From a virus: DNA of 64,000 bases. Shown here piece by piece: positions 39,606 to 49,493 of this stretch. Every line of letters starts with the position of its first letter. Positions within the stretch are counted from its first letter, which is position 1. Both the position numbers and the translations under genes were made by a program. The notes beneath the pieces were generated by a model that saw nothing but the letters and a program-made list of their open reading frames with translations, did no database searches and was not told the origin of the DNA. Location of the stretch: positions 79,467 to 143,466 of IMG/VR virus record IMGVR_UViG_3300044611_001552. One strand, 5' to 3'.

Positions 39606-40231
39606 TTGTTAAAAATTTTAAAGAAAGCATTATAGACCTAACATACTTAATGTCAAATAAAAATAGGTTTGGTTACGTTTCCTTTCCTAAGTCTGCTTTA
39701 ATGGTGGCTTCTGGTAGAATGCCAGCAGAGAAGAGACCACCAAAGTATTTTACTAAAGCAGTGCAAAACACTTTGTCTTTAAATGACAAGAACTTTTTTA
39801 AGGCGCTACCAGACTATATCTTTAGTCCGACATCTGGAATTGATGTCAACAATATTCCACAACTGTCAAACTCAACAGTCTATGATGCTGGAGTTTTTGA
39901 GAACATGTTTACAAATAATAAGGTAGCTTTTGAAAGTTTTATTAATTTCTATATTAGGTACAGTAAAAATATTGTTGTAACTTTTCATGAAAAAAAGAAC
40001 ATACAAAATATTATTGGAATTAATTCAAAAATCATTCATGTTCCTTATAATGACTTTTATGACAGAATTGATTCAATTGTAGATTCAATTGTAGATAATT
40101 CATCTGAATTAGATTACTGCATATTTGACTGTCCAGTTCTTTCTTCTGCCCTAGCTTCTAAGGTGTGGTCTAAGACAGATATGTCAATACTAGATTTTGG
40201 TAAGGTGTTTAGCATAACGAATAGGCAGTGA
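39602..40231 (+). CDS. GT-D fold glycosyltransferase-like protein (tentative)
   Basis: 209 residues; ATG 39602 overlaps the preceding stop. The C-terminal half pattern (S-K-I-I-H-V-P-Y-N-D-F-Y, spaced D-S-I, then D-Y-C-I-F-D-C and S-I-L-D-F-G-K-V-F) resembles the GT-D/SP_1767-type domain that ends in an I-D-x-G motif, but the N-terminal D-G-E signature of that family is not evident. The neighbour is a confirmed-looking glycosyltransferase. It could instead be an unrelated hypothetical protein. Confidence 0.45.
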   Translation: MIVKNFKESIIDLTYLMSNKNRFGYVSFPKSALMVASGRMPAEKRPPKYFTKAVQNTLSLNDKNFFKALPDYIFSPTSGIDVNNIPQLSNSTVYDAGVFENMFTNNKVAFESFINFYIRYSKNIVVTFHEKKNIQNIIGINSKIIHVPYNDFYDRIDSIVDSIVDNSSELDYCIFDCPVLSSALASKVWSKTDMSILDFGKVFSITNRQ

Positions 40232-40232
40232 T

Positions 40233-40871
40233 ATGCCTAAGGATATAACCAAATACGACGAAGATGACATAGAGTATATGACAGATCTCTTGATGGAGTC
40301 TTCGCTTTCCTTAACTGAAATAGCTAAAGAACTTGGTTGGACCCTATCATTTTTGAACAAGAAAATTCAGTCATCAGGTCTTTCTTGGGCTAAATCTAAG
40401 CATAGAAAAATGTCTAGAGGACAAGCTGCATTAACCTCAATAATGCAAAAGCTATTGCCCAATGAAAAAATAATTAATGAATATCATGTTGGTGAAAGAC
40501 TAAAGCTTGATATATTCTGTCCAAAATATAAAATAGGAGCAGAGTATCATGGACGACAGCATTTTTATTACACTGGTAGATTCTTTAATTCTAAAGAAGA
40601 TTTTGAAAGATCTATTGAGAGAGATAAAAGAAAGATAGAGCTTTGTAGAGAGCAAGGAATTGCTCTAGTTATATTTAGATATAATGACAAACTTACAGAA
40701 GATGCGGTCTATCAAAGAATGTTAGAAGCTTTAAAGTCAACAGACTTTTATACTGAAGACAAAAAGTCAATAACGACAAACCCGTATTATCAAAAAGCAA
40801 AAAAGAGATATAATAGTAGTAGAAAACAAATGTACAAAGAGATGAAAAAGAAAAATGACAAACGAAGATGA
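40233..40871 (+). CDS. HTH-containing PD-(D/E)XK endonuclease-like protein
   Basis: 212 residues. Residues 8-55 form a helix-turn-helix (S-L-S-L-T-E-I-A-K-E-L-G-W-T-L-S). Residues about 75-165 carry the DUF559/Vsr-like nuclease core: R-L-K-L-D-I-F-C with the metal-binding Asp, then G-A-E-Y-H-G-R-Q-H, and F-R-Y near the end. A basic Lys-rich tail follows. It lies directly upstream of the helicase gene, whose start overlaps it. A DNA repair or homing-type nuclease role is plausible. Confidence 0.65.
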   Translation: MPKDITKYDEDDIEYMTDLLMESSLSLTEIAKELGWTLSFLNKKIQSSGLSWAKSKHRKMSRGQAALTSIMQKLLPNEKIINEYHVGERLKLDIFCPKYKIGAEYHGRQHFYYTGRFFNSKEDFERSIERDKRKIELCREQGIALVIFRYNDKLTEDAVYQRMLEALKSTDFYTEDKKSITTNPYYQKAKKRYNSSRKQMYKEMKKKNDKRR

Positions 40872-42306
40872 AAAACAAACTTATCCAATAGAATATCAAA
40901 TCTTTGCACTTTGTTTAAGAAATAAAGGTTCTGTATCCTTTTTTGTTGAACAGCTTCCAGCAGAAATGGTAGGACTGAATCATGGTCAGCTTGGAATATA
41001 TGAATTCTATAATGCTATAGTTGCATACTATAAAGCAACTGCATTAGACATTGTAGATCCAATAGCATTTAAATCGTGGCTTGAAACAGAAACAGATATA
41101 TATGACGCACTCGGTGGTATTCCTGGCGTTGATGCAATGTTTTCTATACTCCTTGAAATAGATTTATCAGACCAAGAATCTGTTTTAAAGTTGATAGAAC
41201 ACAAGGCAAATAAAAGAAAGCAACTTGAATACTTACAAGAACTGCAGATACTTATTAGTCAAAAAAATAATAAGTCTGATGAGGATATAGATAGAATATC
41301 TATACTAACTACCAAGATTAGAGAAATAGAAGGCCAGATTAATTATGACCCACTAGAAAAGGTTACGACAGCATCTGACATTTCCTCTAGAGCAAGAGAA
41401 CTTTTAAATATACCAGACTTCATGCCTACTCAATTCAAAGCACTTAATAGAGCAATGGGGTATACAGACGAAGGTGGGTTCTTTAAAGGGGCAGTTCATG
41501 CCATAATCGCACCATCTGGCAAGGGTAAATCGACTTTTGCTAAGTGCTTAGTAAATAACTGGGTTGATAATGGTTATTCTGCTTTGTTTGTGAATTTTGA
41601 GGAGGCCACTGCTCATTGGGAGCGTGTATTAATGACTCAAATTATAGGAAAAAACGTCTATGCTGAGCTGTCAAAATGGTCTACTCAAGAAAAAGAAAAG
41701 CATCTAAAAGTTTTTCAAGATAAGTTAGATGAATGGGGTGAAAGATTTATGGTAAGACATGATCCAGATACTCCATACTTTGAAGACCTTGAAAGATGGC
41801 TTAGGGATTTAATGGGTCATAATTCAAAGCTTCCAGATGTTATTGTTATTGACACAATACAGTCTATGTTTACTAGGGGTGGAAAAGGTAAGCCTAGATG
41901 GGGAGAGTTTGAAGAAATGATGGTAAGACTAGAAAAATTAGCTAGAGACATGAATTGCGTTTTAATTATTACTGCGCAAGAAAATGCTAATAGAATGAAA
42001 GAAAAAAGAGAAGTAGTTCAACAGTCTGATACTGGTGGATCTCTTGCTATTCAACAGAAATGCGCTGTAACAATATTTATTACTGAAAAAAGATTAATAT
42101 CTGGAGATGATTCAGATGACGAGTACTTAATGCAATTGCAGATACCAAAAAATAGAATTACTGGATCAACTTTTATATTTGATCCACCTTTAGTCAGATA
42201 TGTAGACTCTAAAAAAACATATGAAGAGTATAATGTAGTAACAGAAGAATCTTATAGCACAGCTTCTTCTATACTTGACGATCTATTGGGCGGTGATTTT
42301 TCTTAA
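40855..42306 (+). CDS. DnaB-like replicative helicase
   Basis: 483 residues. The C-terminal RecA-like domain has a Walker A of the form A-P-S-G-K-G-K-S-T near residue 222, followed by F-V-N-F-E-E-A-T and a Walker B D-V-I-V-I-D-T-I near 327, then I-T-A-Q-E-N-A-N and S-D-T-G-G-S-L-A-I-Q-Q-K, the layout of DnaB/T4 gp41 helicases. The N-terminal 150 residues are helical and match the DnaB N-domain only loosely. It should unwind DNA at the fork with the primase (43936) and Pol III alpha (45343). Confidence 0.82.
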   Translation: MTNEDEKQTYPIEYQIFALCLRNKGSVSFFVEQLPAEMVGLNHGQLGIYEFYNAIVAYYKATALDIVDPIAFKSWLETETDIYDALGGIPGVDAMFSILLEIDLSDQESVLKLIEHKANKRKQLEYLQELQILISQKNNKSDEDIDRISILTTKIREIEGQINYDPLEKVTTASDISSRARELLNIPDFMPTQFKALNRAMGYTDEGGFFKGAVHAIIAPSGKGKSTFAKCLVNNWVDNGYSALFVNFEEATAHWERVLMTQIIGKNVYAELSKWSTQEKEKHLKVFQDKLDEWGERFMVRHDPDTPYFEDLERWLRDLMGHNSKLPDVIVIDTIQSMFTRGGKGKPRWGEFEEMMVRLEKLARDMNCVLIITAQENANRMKEKREVVQQSDTGGSLAIQQKCAVTIFITEKRLISGDDSDDEYLMQLQIPKNRITGSTFIFDPPLVRYVDSKKTYEEYNVVTEESYSTASSILDDLLGGDFS

Positions 42307-43109
42307 TGAACAAGGTAACTCCAAAGTCTTTAAAAGACTTTCAAACATGTGCACTACTTTATGATTATAGGTATGTAAAAAAGATGAATGAAACTATTCC
42401 TAGTAGGGATTTAGTTTCTCTTAGATTTGAAAATACATTAAAAAGTGTAATGAGCTTTTTTCTATATAAAAAGCAAAGCGGAATGCCACCGTCATACTCG
42501 GCATTATTAAATAGATGGCAAAAGCTTTGGTTCCCAGAAGGTTCCGGAGTGCAAGATATTATTAATGATAAGCATGAATCAGCCTATGGTAATATGGCTA
42601 GCTTAACAACTAAAGCAGCTGCTTGTCTGTTGGTTTTTTATAATTATTTTTCTGATCCAGATATTATTCCAATTGGTATATCTGAAGAATACTTTTTGCC
42701 CGTCAATAACACTGTAGTATCAGACGTTTTTGATTTAATCTATACTAAAAATAATTGTATTTATGTAGTTAAATGGGTATTTAATTATAAAACATCTCAT
42801 GAGCACTTGTACGTTCTCGATTTTGCATGCATGCAGTACGCTTATAGTAAAAAGAAATTAATGACTAACAAACCAGTATATTATGGATATTATGATATAT
42901 TAGCTAATGATTCTAATCTAAATCTGTTAGATAAGGAATCAGATTATATTGACCTTGTAAACTTTTGGGTGGAAGAGTTGGAAGATTCTGAAGTATACGC
43001 ACCAAGAAGAGGTTTAACCTACTACTGCAAGAAATGTCCGTTTGATACACCCTGTTCAAAATGGTCTAAATGGAACCTAAAGGAAGAAGAAAATGTCAAA
43101 GCAAAATGA
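42306..43109 (+). CDS. RecB/Cas4-like PD-(D/E)XK family protein
   Basis: 267 residues. The N-terminus S-L-K-D-F-Q-T-C-A-L-L-Y-D-Y-R-Y resembles the entry helix of RecB-type nucleases, and the C-terminus Y-Y-C-K-K-C-P-F-D-T-P-C supplies cysteines like the Fe-S cluster of Cas4/AddB enzymes. The central metal-binding residues are hard to see: V-V-S-D-V-F-D then V-V-K-W-V replaces the usual D-x-x-x-E-x-K. It may be inactive or diverged. Start overlaps the helicase stop. Confidence 0.55.
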   Translation: MNKVTPKSLKDFQTCALLYDYRYVKKMNETIPSRDLVSLRFENTLKSVMSFFLYKKQSGMPPSYSALLNRWQKLWFPEGSGVQDIINDKHESAYGNMASLTTKAAACLLVFYNYFSDPDIIPIGISEEYFLPVNNTVVSDVFDLIYTKNNCIYVVKWVFNYKTSHEHLYVLDFACMQYAYSKKKLMTNKPVYYGYYDILANDSNLNLLDKESDYIDLVNFWVEELEDSEVYAPRRGLTYYCKKCPFDTPCSKWSKWNLKEEENVKAK

Positions 43110-43776
43110 TAAAAAAGACTTACTAGATGATCTACTTGACGATTCACCTATTGTTTCAATGATTTCTGAAGAAGATAAATTTTTAGAATCTATCATTGAA
43201 GAAGTTGAACTAATAAGCGATGAAGGCTTGAAGTCTTTTGTGAGATCTATACTAATAAGGGCTGATCTATTTTGGAAGATACCCGCTAGTTTTTCAGGTA
43301 AACATCATCCACCAGATGAAAGATTTGCTGGCGGAAACGTACTGCACACAAAGAGAGTAGTAAGAGCGGCAAAAATACTTTGCGAGTCTCATAGTGTGTC
43401 TTCAGAAGAGTTTGATCTTGTTATAGCTGCTTGCCTTTTACATGATATAACAAAAGGAAAAGAACAGGTCGACGGGTCTGTTAGGTATGATAAGATGCAT
43501 CCGTATACTGTTGTAGATATAATTAAAAAATGTCAAGAAGAAGATAAAAAGTATGCAAGCGAAGCTCAGTCTTCTACTCTTTTTTTAAATGAAGAAGACG
43601 TACAAACAATTTTGAGACTTATCAGATGTCACTTAGGCCCATGGTCTCCTATACCAGAAACTGTTCCAATAACTTACTTAGATATGATTGTTCATACAGC
43701 TGACAATTTAGCTTCAAAGCTTCACTACATAGTCGACGGAGAAAACATAAATGAAGAACGATGGAAAGTCAGCTGA
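43093..43776 (+). CDS. HD-domain phosphohydrolase
   Basis: 227 residues. The HD signature is present in order: N-V-L-H-T-K-R near residue 80, C-L-L-H-D-I-T-K near 117, M-H-P-Y near 135 and H-T-A-D near 200. Such enzymes hydrolyse nucleotides or cyclic nucleotides; here dNTP control or defence is possible but not shown. The gene ends at TGA 43774-43776, overlapping an ORF that starts at 43751. A +1 shift at CGA 43759 could fuse the two, but an independent start is simpler. Confidence 0.75.
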   Translation: MSKQNDKKDLLDDLLDDSPIVSMISEEDKFLESIIEEVELISDEGLKSFVRSILIRADLFWKIPASFSGKHHPPDERFAGGNVLHTKRVVRAAKILCESHSVSSEEFDLVIAACLLHDITKGKEQVDGSVRYDKMHPYTVVDIIKKCQEEDKKYASEAQSSTLFLNEEDVQTILRLIRCHLGPWSPIPETVPITYLDMIVHTADNLASKLHYIVDGENINEERWKVS

Positions 43777-43939
43777 TTTTTCTGAAGAAAAAATGTTTAA
43801 AAGAAACTATTTAGTTTCAAACATAGAAAAGCTAATAGAAGAATCCGTTTACTATCGAACCTACTCTTTTGAAATGAAGTCAGATAAGGTAGTAATATAT
43901 AACTATTCACAAGATTCTGGCAAAGGAAAAATAAAGTGA
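43751..43939 (+). CDS. Small hypothetical protein overlapping the HD gene
   Basis: 62 residues from ATG 43751, with GGAG at 43740-43743 as a properly spaced ribosome-binding site. The stop overlaps the GTG start of the primase. Charged, lysine-rich and probably helical at the centre. It could also be a C-terminal extension of the HD protein through a +1 slip. Confidence 0.5.
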   Translation: MKNDGKSADFSEEKMFKRNYLVSNIEKLIEESVYYRTYSFEMKSDKVVIYNYSQDSGKGKIK

Positions 43940-45145
43940 AGCCTGAAAAAGATCAATCAAAGTACTTGAGCGCATGGAAATATGTAGAAGTAGCTAGGTA
44001 TGTACCATCTTTGTCTAGGGTTATTAGAGATAAAAAAGACAATAATCCTTTAGTAATAGACTATTCAGACGTGGATGCTTACTCAGATAAACATGCAAAC
44101 ACTCGGAATATATACTTCTGTATGGCTATACAACAGTCATGATGTAGATTCGTCAACAAGATATTCAAACCTATATTTTGATTTAGATTCAAAAGATATA
44201 AACGAATCTTATCTAGAAGCAAATAAACTTATTGATTTTTTAAAAAAGAAAATTCCAGAAGAAGCTATTAGAATATACTTCACTGGCAAAAAAGGTTTTC
44301 ATATAGAATGTGATGCAGTAGCACTTGGAATTTCTCCAGGTAACGATCTTCCTAAAGTTTATAAATTTATAGCATCAGACATTAAGAAAATTTTATCTTT
44401 AAACACACTTGATTTGAGTGTCTATGACCTTAGAAGAATGTGGAGACTTCCTGGGTCAAAGCATCAAGATACTGGCTTATATAAAACCTTATTTACTTTT
44501 AGTGAATTTAGCTATGGAATAGATTTTATTATGAATAGTTCTAAAGAAAAAAAGAATATTGATTATGAACCTTATGTTTTTTCCTACAAAGCCAATGAGT
44601 GGTATAGGGAGTACTCTTATAAAATGGAAGAAGAAAAAGAAAGAAGTAAAGACTTTCTTTCTTACTTTAACAAAAATGGCACTAACGCACTTAAAAACTT
44701 TAAAGCTTCAGAAAAAGTTTTTACACCAAAAGAACTATTCAAAAGCTGTTCAGCATTTGCAAGACTTTATACGCAAGCAAAAGAACAGGGTTTCTTGGAG
44801 CATGAGGCAAGACTATTTCTTTGCTCTATTCTAACTTATACAGAAGAATCAATAAAAGTTTTGCATGAGATTTTAAGTATGTGTCATGACTATAATTTTG
44901 AAAAATCCTCTGCACATATTAATGATTGGATAAAGAGAAGAGAAATGGGCATTGGTGGCAGACCATATACATGTGAAAGAGCTAACTCTGTTGGCGTTGG
45001 TTGTGGTAGCTGTCAGTTAGAAGAAAGAAAAAAATGGGTTAAAGTAGGAGAAAAATATATAGAGACTCAAGAAAAGTCATCTCCTTCACCAATAAGATTC
45101 GCTTATAAAACAAATAGAAAGGAAAATGATGGAAAAGATAAATAA
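43936..45145 (+). CDS. Archaeo-eukaryotic-type primase (one +1 shift)
   Basis: GTG 43936 overlaps the previous stop (GTGA); with a shift at 44104 the product has 402 residues. After the shift the sequence shows Y-F-D-L-D-S (AEP catalytic D-x-D) near residue 75, T-G-K-K-G-F-H-I-E-C near 116 and an L-R-R-M-W-R-L-P-G-S-K-H segment near 164, the usual AEP order. The C-terminus holds a zinc-binding cluster (C-E-R ... C-G-S-C). It would lay primers for Pol III alpha next door. Unshifted, the protein ends at residue 68 before any catalytic residue. Confidence 0.8.
44104..44107 (+). other. +1 frameshift site CGGA (primase)
   Basis: In-frame CGG after ACT, codon 57. The upstream frame ends at 44142; skipping the C gives GGA ATA TAT ACT and leads into the catalytic D-x-D region. 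Confidence 0.88.
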
Positions 45146-45335
45146 TCCAGATGATGTTATTGGAGTTTGTTCTGAGTGCAAATCTGATCAACCAATGTCT
45201 TACATGGAAAAGAGTTCTTTTGCGCAACAAGGACTATCCGTTCCGTGCACATATTGTGGCGGAGTAGTAATTATCACCTATAGAGAAAGAAGAGACTCTT
45301 CTTTAGACTCCAGCGATAGAGAAAGAGGACTATAA
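45126..45335 (+). CDS. Small zinc-ribbon protein
   Basis: 69 residues from ATG 45126 (or the adjacent ATG 45129), with AAAGGA just upstream. Two Cys pairs, C-S-E-C near residue 15 and C-T-Y-C near 41, form a likely zinc ribbon. The tail is rich in Arg, Asp and Ser. It lies between primase and polymerase. Function unknown; nucleic-acid binding is a reasonable guess. Confidence 0.5.
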   Translation: MMEKINNPDDVIGVCSECKSDQPMSYMEKSSFAQQGLSVPCTYCGGVVIITYRERRDSSLDSSDRERGL

Positions 45336-45336
45336 T
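45331..45336 (+). promoter_or_regulatory. -10 box for a likely leaderless Pol III alpha transcript
   Basis: Perfect TATAAT ending exactly six bases before ATG 45343. Transcription starting about seven bases after the box would begin at the ATG. No clear -35 is visible. Confidence 0.5.
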
Positions 45337-45342
45337 AGTTCC

Positions 45343-48300
45343 ATGAAGAACTGGACGAACCTGCATAATCATACCGTTTTTTCTATGCTAGATGGGCATG
45401 GAGACATAGAGCAATATTTAACAAGGGCAAAATCATTACGGGATGTCAGGCCTTGCAACGACAGACCATGGCAATATACACTCGTGGCTTGACTTTTATG
45501 ATGCAGGTAAAAGTATTGGGGTAAAACCGATACTCGGATCGGAATTCTATCAGGCTAGAAAAACTAGATTTGATAGAGATGAAGAAGAAAGATCTGGTCC
45601 TGCAAAAAATGAGTGGGAACAAAGAGGCCCTTATCATATAACCATTCTTGCAAAGAACAATATTGGGTACCATAATATTATTAATATATCCTCTAAATCT
45701 TTTATAGATGGATATTATGGAAAGCCAAGAATTGACCACTCTTTAATAGAAGAATATAGTGAAGGAATTATAGTCCTTTCTGGCTGTCTAAACGGAGAAG
45801 TCGCTCAAGCTCTTTTGAGAAACGATTACCAGTTTGCTCTTTCAGCTGCTAAAAAAATGCAGGATATCGTTGGCAAAGAGAATTATTTTATAGAGATACA
45901 AGATCATGGTCTTTCTGAGCAAAGAAAGATATCTAATTTACTTATTGAAATAGCTCAAGAAATAGGAGCAAAGATAGTTCCAACTGGAGACTGTCACTAT
46001 GTGCACAAAAAAGATGCACAAGCCCATGACATTATGTTATGCGTTGCAACTAACTCAAATGTGAATACTCCAGATAGATTTTCTTTTTCTGGAGAAGAGT
46101 TTTATCTTCAATCTTATGATGAGATGGCATCTAGATTTCCAAAAGATTGGTTAGATAATACAATGTTAGTTAATGACATGGTAGATGTAGATCTTTCTTT
46201 TGGAGAAATACACTTTCCTAATTTTCCAATACCAACAAAAGAAGGCTCAATAGAATACTTTGAGAGATTAGCGTGGGAGGGCTTGAAGAGAAAATATGGA
46301 GACCCTCTTCCACAAGAGATATTAGATAGGGCTCTTCATGAAATTAGAGTCGTAAAAGACATGGGTTTTCCAGAGTACTTCTTGGTTGTTTCTGACCTTG
46401 TTAGGTGGGCAAAAACAAATGACATAAGAGTTGGTTGGGGTAGAGGCTCTGCTGCTGGAAGTGTTTTATCGTACGCTTTTGACATTACAAATCTAGACCC
46501 TATTAGATTTGGTCTTCTCTTTGAAAGATTCTTGGTTGAAGGAAGAAAATCAATGCCGGATATCGATCTAGACTTTGACGATAGACATAGAGATAAGGTA
46601 ATAGAATATGCAAAAAACAAATATGGAGAAGATAAAGTAGCTCATATTTGTACATTTAACCGAACTGGAGCAAGACAATCTCTAAGAGATGCTGCAAGAG
46701 CTTTAGGTTATGATTTTTCTGGTGGAGATAAGATAGCAAAACTTGTTCCACCTCCTGTTTTGGGCGTGTCCAAAAGCTTGTCTGAGTGCATGGAAGTTGA
46801 AGAGTTTAAATCTGAATATGAATCAAACAAAGACTCAAAAAAAATAGTCGACACAGCTTTAGGTCTAGAAGGTCTTGTAAGACAAACAGGCATTCACGCT
46901 GCTGGAGTTGTTATATCAAAAAATAAATTGACAGACTACCTTCCTATTATGCAAAAAGGAGTAGACAATCCAGTTGTGACTCAATGGGATATGGGAAGAG
47001 TCGAGCAGTGTGGACTTTTAAAGATAGATTTTTTAGGACTAAGAAACCTGGGTGTAATTGATTCATGTTTAAAGCTAATCAAGAAAAAACAAAACATAGA
47101 AATAGATTTAGATTCTATTCCTCTTGACGATAAGAGAACTTACGAAGAACTATGTAGAGGGAATGCTGTAGGGGTTTTCCAGCTTGAGTCATCTGGTATG
47201 CGTCAACTAATGGTTCAACTTCAGCCTCAAAATATAGAAGACATTATGGCATTAATCTCTCTTTATAGGCCTGGTCCAATGGGTTCTGGCATGGACAAAC
47301 TGTACATTGACAGAAAGCACGGGCGTGCAAAGGTATCTTATGATCACCAAAAATTAGAAAAAGTTCTTGCCCCTTCTCTTGGAATCATGCTGTATCAAGA
47401 GGACGTTCTTGGTGTTGCTAGAGAATTGGCTGGCTTTAGTTCTGCTGAAGCTGATGATCTAAGAAAAGTTATTGGCAAAAAGCTTATGGACAAAATAGCT
47501 TTGTTTAGAAAAAAGTTTGTTGATGGTTGCGTGGAACACTCTGGAATATCTGAGTCTTCAGCTAATAAAATATATTCAGATATTGAGTACTTTGGCGGAT
47601 ATGGTTTTAACAGAGCACATGCTGCAAGCTACGCTATGATTTCTTATATAACAGCGTATCTTAAGTCAAACTATCCAGCTGAATATATGGCAGCTCTTTT
47701 GACATCAGTTGCTGGAAACAAGGACAAACTATTTTTATATTTAAATGACTGTAAAAAATTAGGCCTTAAAGTTTCTCCTCCATCTATTAATTCTTCTGGA
47801 ATTGAATTTGAAGTATTTGATGGAAATAGAATATTATTTGGACTTGGTTCCATCAATGGAATAGGAGCCTCTATAGCAGAAGCCATTATTGAATCAAGAG
47901 ATGTTAACAACCCTTATAAAAATTTATATGATTTTTATAAAAGATGTAATCCAATAATATTAAAAAAGTCAACACTAGAACACTTGTTCTACTCTGGTGC
48001 TATGGATGATCTTGTTGACAAGACTAATGAAGACGATGAAGATATTAGTAGATCTATTGAGCTTTCTATTCTTGAGAAAGAGAAAGAAGAACTTGGAATA
48101 TACGTTTCAAAACATCCGCTTGAAGGCATCTGGGACATCGTGCAAAAAAATATTGATCTTGAAATTATTCAAGTTCAAGAATGTAATGCGGGAGCATATA
48201 TTAAAATGGGTGGAATTATTACATCTTCCAAAAAAATTATCACCAAAAAAGGAATGAAGATGTATAAGTTTAACCTAGAAGACCCTACTGGAGAATTAGA

Positions 48301-48682
48301 AGTAGTAGTGTTTCCTAGAGAAGCTAAAAACTATTCAGATGAATTTTTTAAAGAGGGCGAAATAGCCTATATTACTGGCACAGTCAATAAAGAGACGGAT
48401 GACGAAAATTCCACATATAAAATATTTTTAACATCAGTTGAAAAAGTAGACACTTCAACTATATATAGCGGTCAATCCGTATATGTAGATACAGACTGTA
48501 TAACAAAAGAAGAGTTAGATTGTATTTATGATATAATAAAGAATAATAATGGAAATAAACAAGTATATCTAGTGCAAAAGAACAACGATAGAAAATTTTA
48601 TTATAAGTTTAATAAAACAACAAATAAAAAAGCAGAACGATTAATACTTCAAATACTACAAAAGGAGAGCCATGGCAGCTAA
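45343..48682 (+). CDS. dnaE: DNA polymerase III alpha subunit (one +1 shift)
   Basis: ATG 45343, shift at 45439, stop 48680-48682: 1112 residues, normal for DnaE. The N-terminal PHP domain starts N-L-H-N-H-T-V-F-S-M-L-D-G and continues through the shift as A-K-S-L-G-M-S-G-L-A-T-T-D-H-G-N, where E. coli DnaE also has L-G-M. Polymerase motifs include G-R-G-S-A-A-G-S near residue 368, M-P-D-I-D-L-D-F-D-D-R near 407 (catalytic Asp pair) and G-V-F-Q-L-E-S-S-G-M near 610. An OB-fold region follows near 960-1040. It is the phage replicase, unusual because T4-like phages normally carry a family B polymerase. Confidence 0.93.
45439..45442 (+). other. +1 frameshift site CGGG (Pol III alpha)
   Basis: In-frame CGG after TTA, codon 33. 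Skipping the C reads GGG ATG (Gly-Met), exactly the L-G-M of the PHP domain in DnaE proteins. Unshifted reading goes out of the conserved PHP sequence at once. Confidence 0.93.
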
Positions 48683-49040
48683 TGGCAGCTTTAAAAATCC
48701 ATCAGAGAGAGACTGCTGGTCATATTGTTTTTCATGCGGTAGATGCCAAGACAAGGGCAGATACACAAAGTGCAACGGATGCAGTGGGCGATACGACCCA
48801 TCTGGAGTTATAGAGCCTCATAGTGAAGACTTCTGTGATTGTAGAAATGGGGTTTTAAGATGGAGAACAAAAGAAGGTCGAATATTAATGACTAGATTTA
48901 ATTCAAATCCATACGCTGGATCTGTTACATACGAAAAGATGTCTGAAGATGAAAGAGATTGGGAATCATACCTTAAGGATATGAGAGAGAAAATGAACGA
49001 CCCAGATTGGAACCCAATAACAATCTACGGAAATGATTAA
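48672..49040 (+). CDS. Cys-rich zinc-binding protein
   Basis: 122 residues; ATG 48672 overlaps the end of the polymerase gene and follows AAGGAG. The first 60 residues contain a series of Cys motifs (C-W-S-Y-C-F-S-C-G-R-C, C-N-G-C, C-D-C) resembling a DnaJ-type or treble-clef zinc region. The C-terminal half is acidic with no recognised domain. Probably co-expressed with the replicase. Confidence 0.55.
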   Translation: MAANGSFKNPSERDCWSYCFSCGRCQDKGRYTKCNGCSGRYDPSGVIEPHSEDFCDCRNGVLRWRTKEGRILMTRFNSNPYAGSVTYEKMSEDERDWESYLKDMREKMNDPDWNPITIYGND

Positions 49041-49063
49041 CTTATTTAGGAAATGAAAAGATA

Positions 49064-49327
49064 ATGAAACAAGAACTAGCAAAGCTTTCAAAAAATAATA
49101 TTTCTTTAGTGGAATATTCTGAAGCAACCCATGGCTACGACGACAGAATGTTTATACAGTGTGGCGTCGTTGGATTTTTCGTTAATAGATCAGAGGTTAA
49201 GGATCTTTTTGATGTTCTTAACTACTATCTAAACATAGAAAACTTTAAAGACTGCTACATAACAATAGGGAAAGAAGTAGTTTCAGCCCTGCCATTAGAT
49301 CCAGAAGGAGACTCTAATAATGAATAG
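49064..49327 (+). CDS. Hypothetical protein
   Basis: 87 residues. Contains Y-D-D-R-M-F-I-Q-C-G-V-V-G-F-F-V, a probable beta hairpin, then a helix (V-K-D-L-F-D-V-L-N-Y-Y). The end overlaps the next small gene. No family recognised. Confidence 0.45.
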   Translation: MKQELAKLSKNNISLVEYSEATHGYDDRMFIQCGVVGFFVNRSEVKDLFDVLNYYLNIENFKDCYITIGKEVVSALPLDPEGDSNNE

Positions 49328-49493
49328 ATTTGATGAAGAAATGGAGATAGGTTCCACAGGATGGGTTTCCATTGGAAATGGATCTTATAGAAACATATAT
49401 AACAATCACATTCTAGATGCTGACGGCAGAGAGTTCGATGAATCTGGAAATATTGTTTATGACCCTACAGGTAGAGATATAAATGGCAATTAA
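49320..49493 (+). CDS. Small hypothetical protein
   Basis: 57 residues, ATG 49320 overlapping the previous stop and ending inside the start region of the RecB-like gene. Acidic and glycine/asparagine-rich with D-A-D-G-R-E-F-D-E-S-G-N, resembling short strand-loop repeats. Function unknown. Confidence 0.45.
   Translation: MNRFDEEMEIGSTGWVSIGNGSYRNIYNNHILDADGREFDESGNIVYDPTGRDINGN

Noticed and set aside
44559-44834. 91-codon plus-strand ORF in the primase gene
   Set aside because: Wrong frame relative to the catalytic motifs; Lys/Phe-rich shadow.
47997-48257. 86-codon plus-strand ORF in the polymerase gene
   Set aside because: Overlaps the OB region of Pol III alpha in another frame with no start signal.
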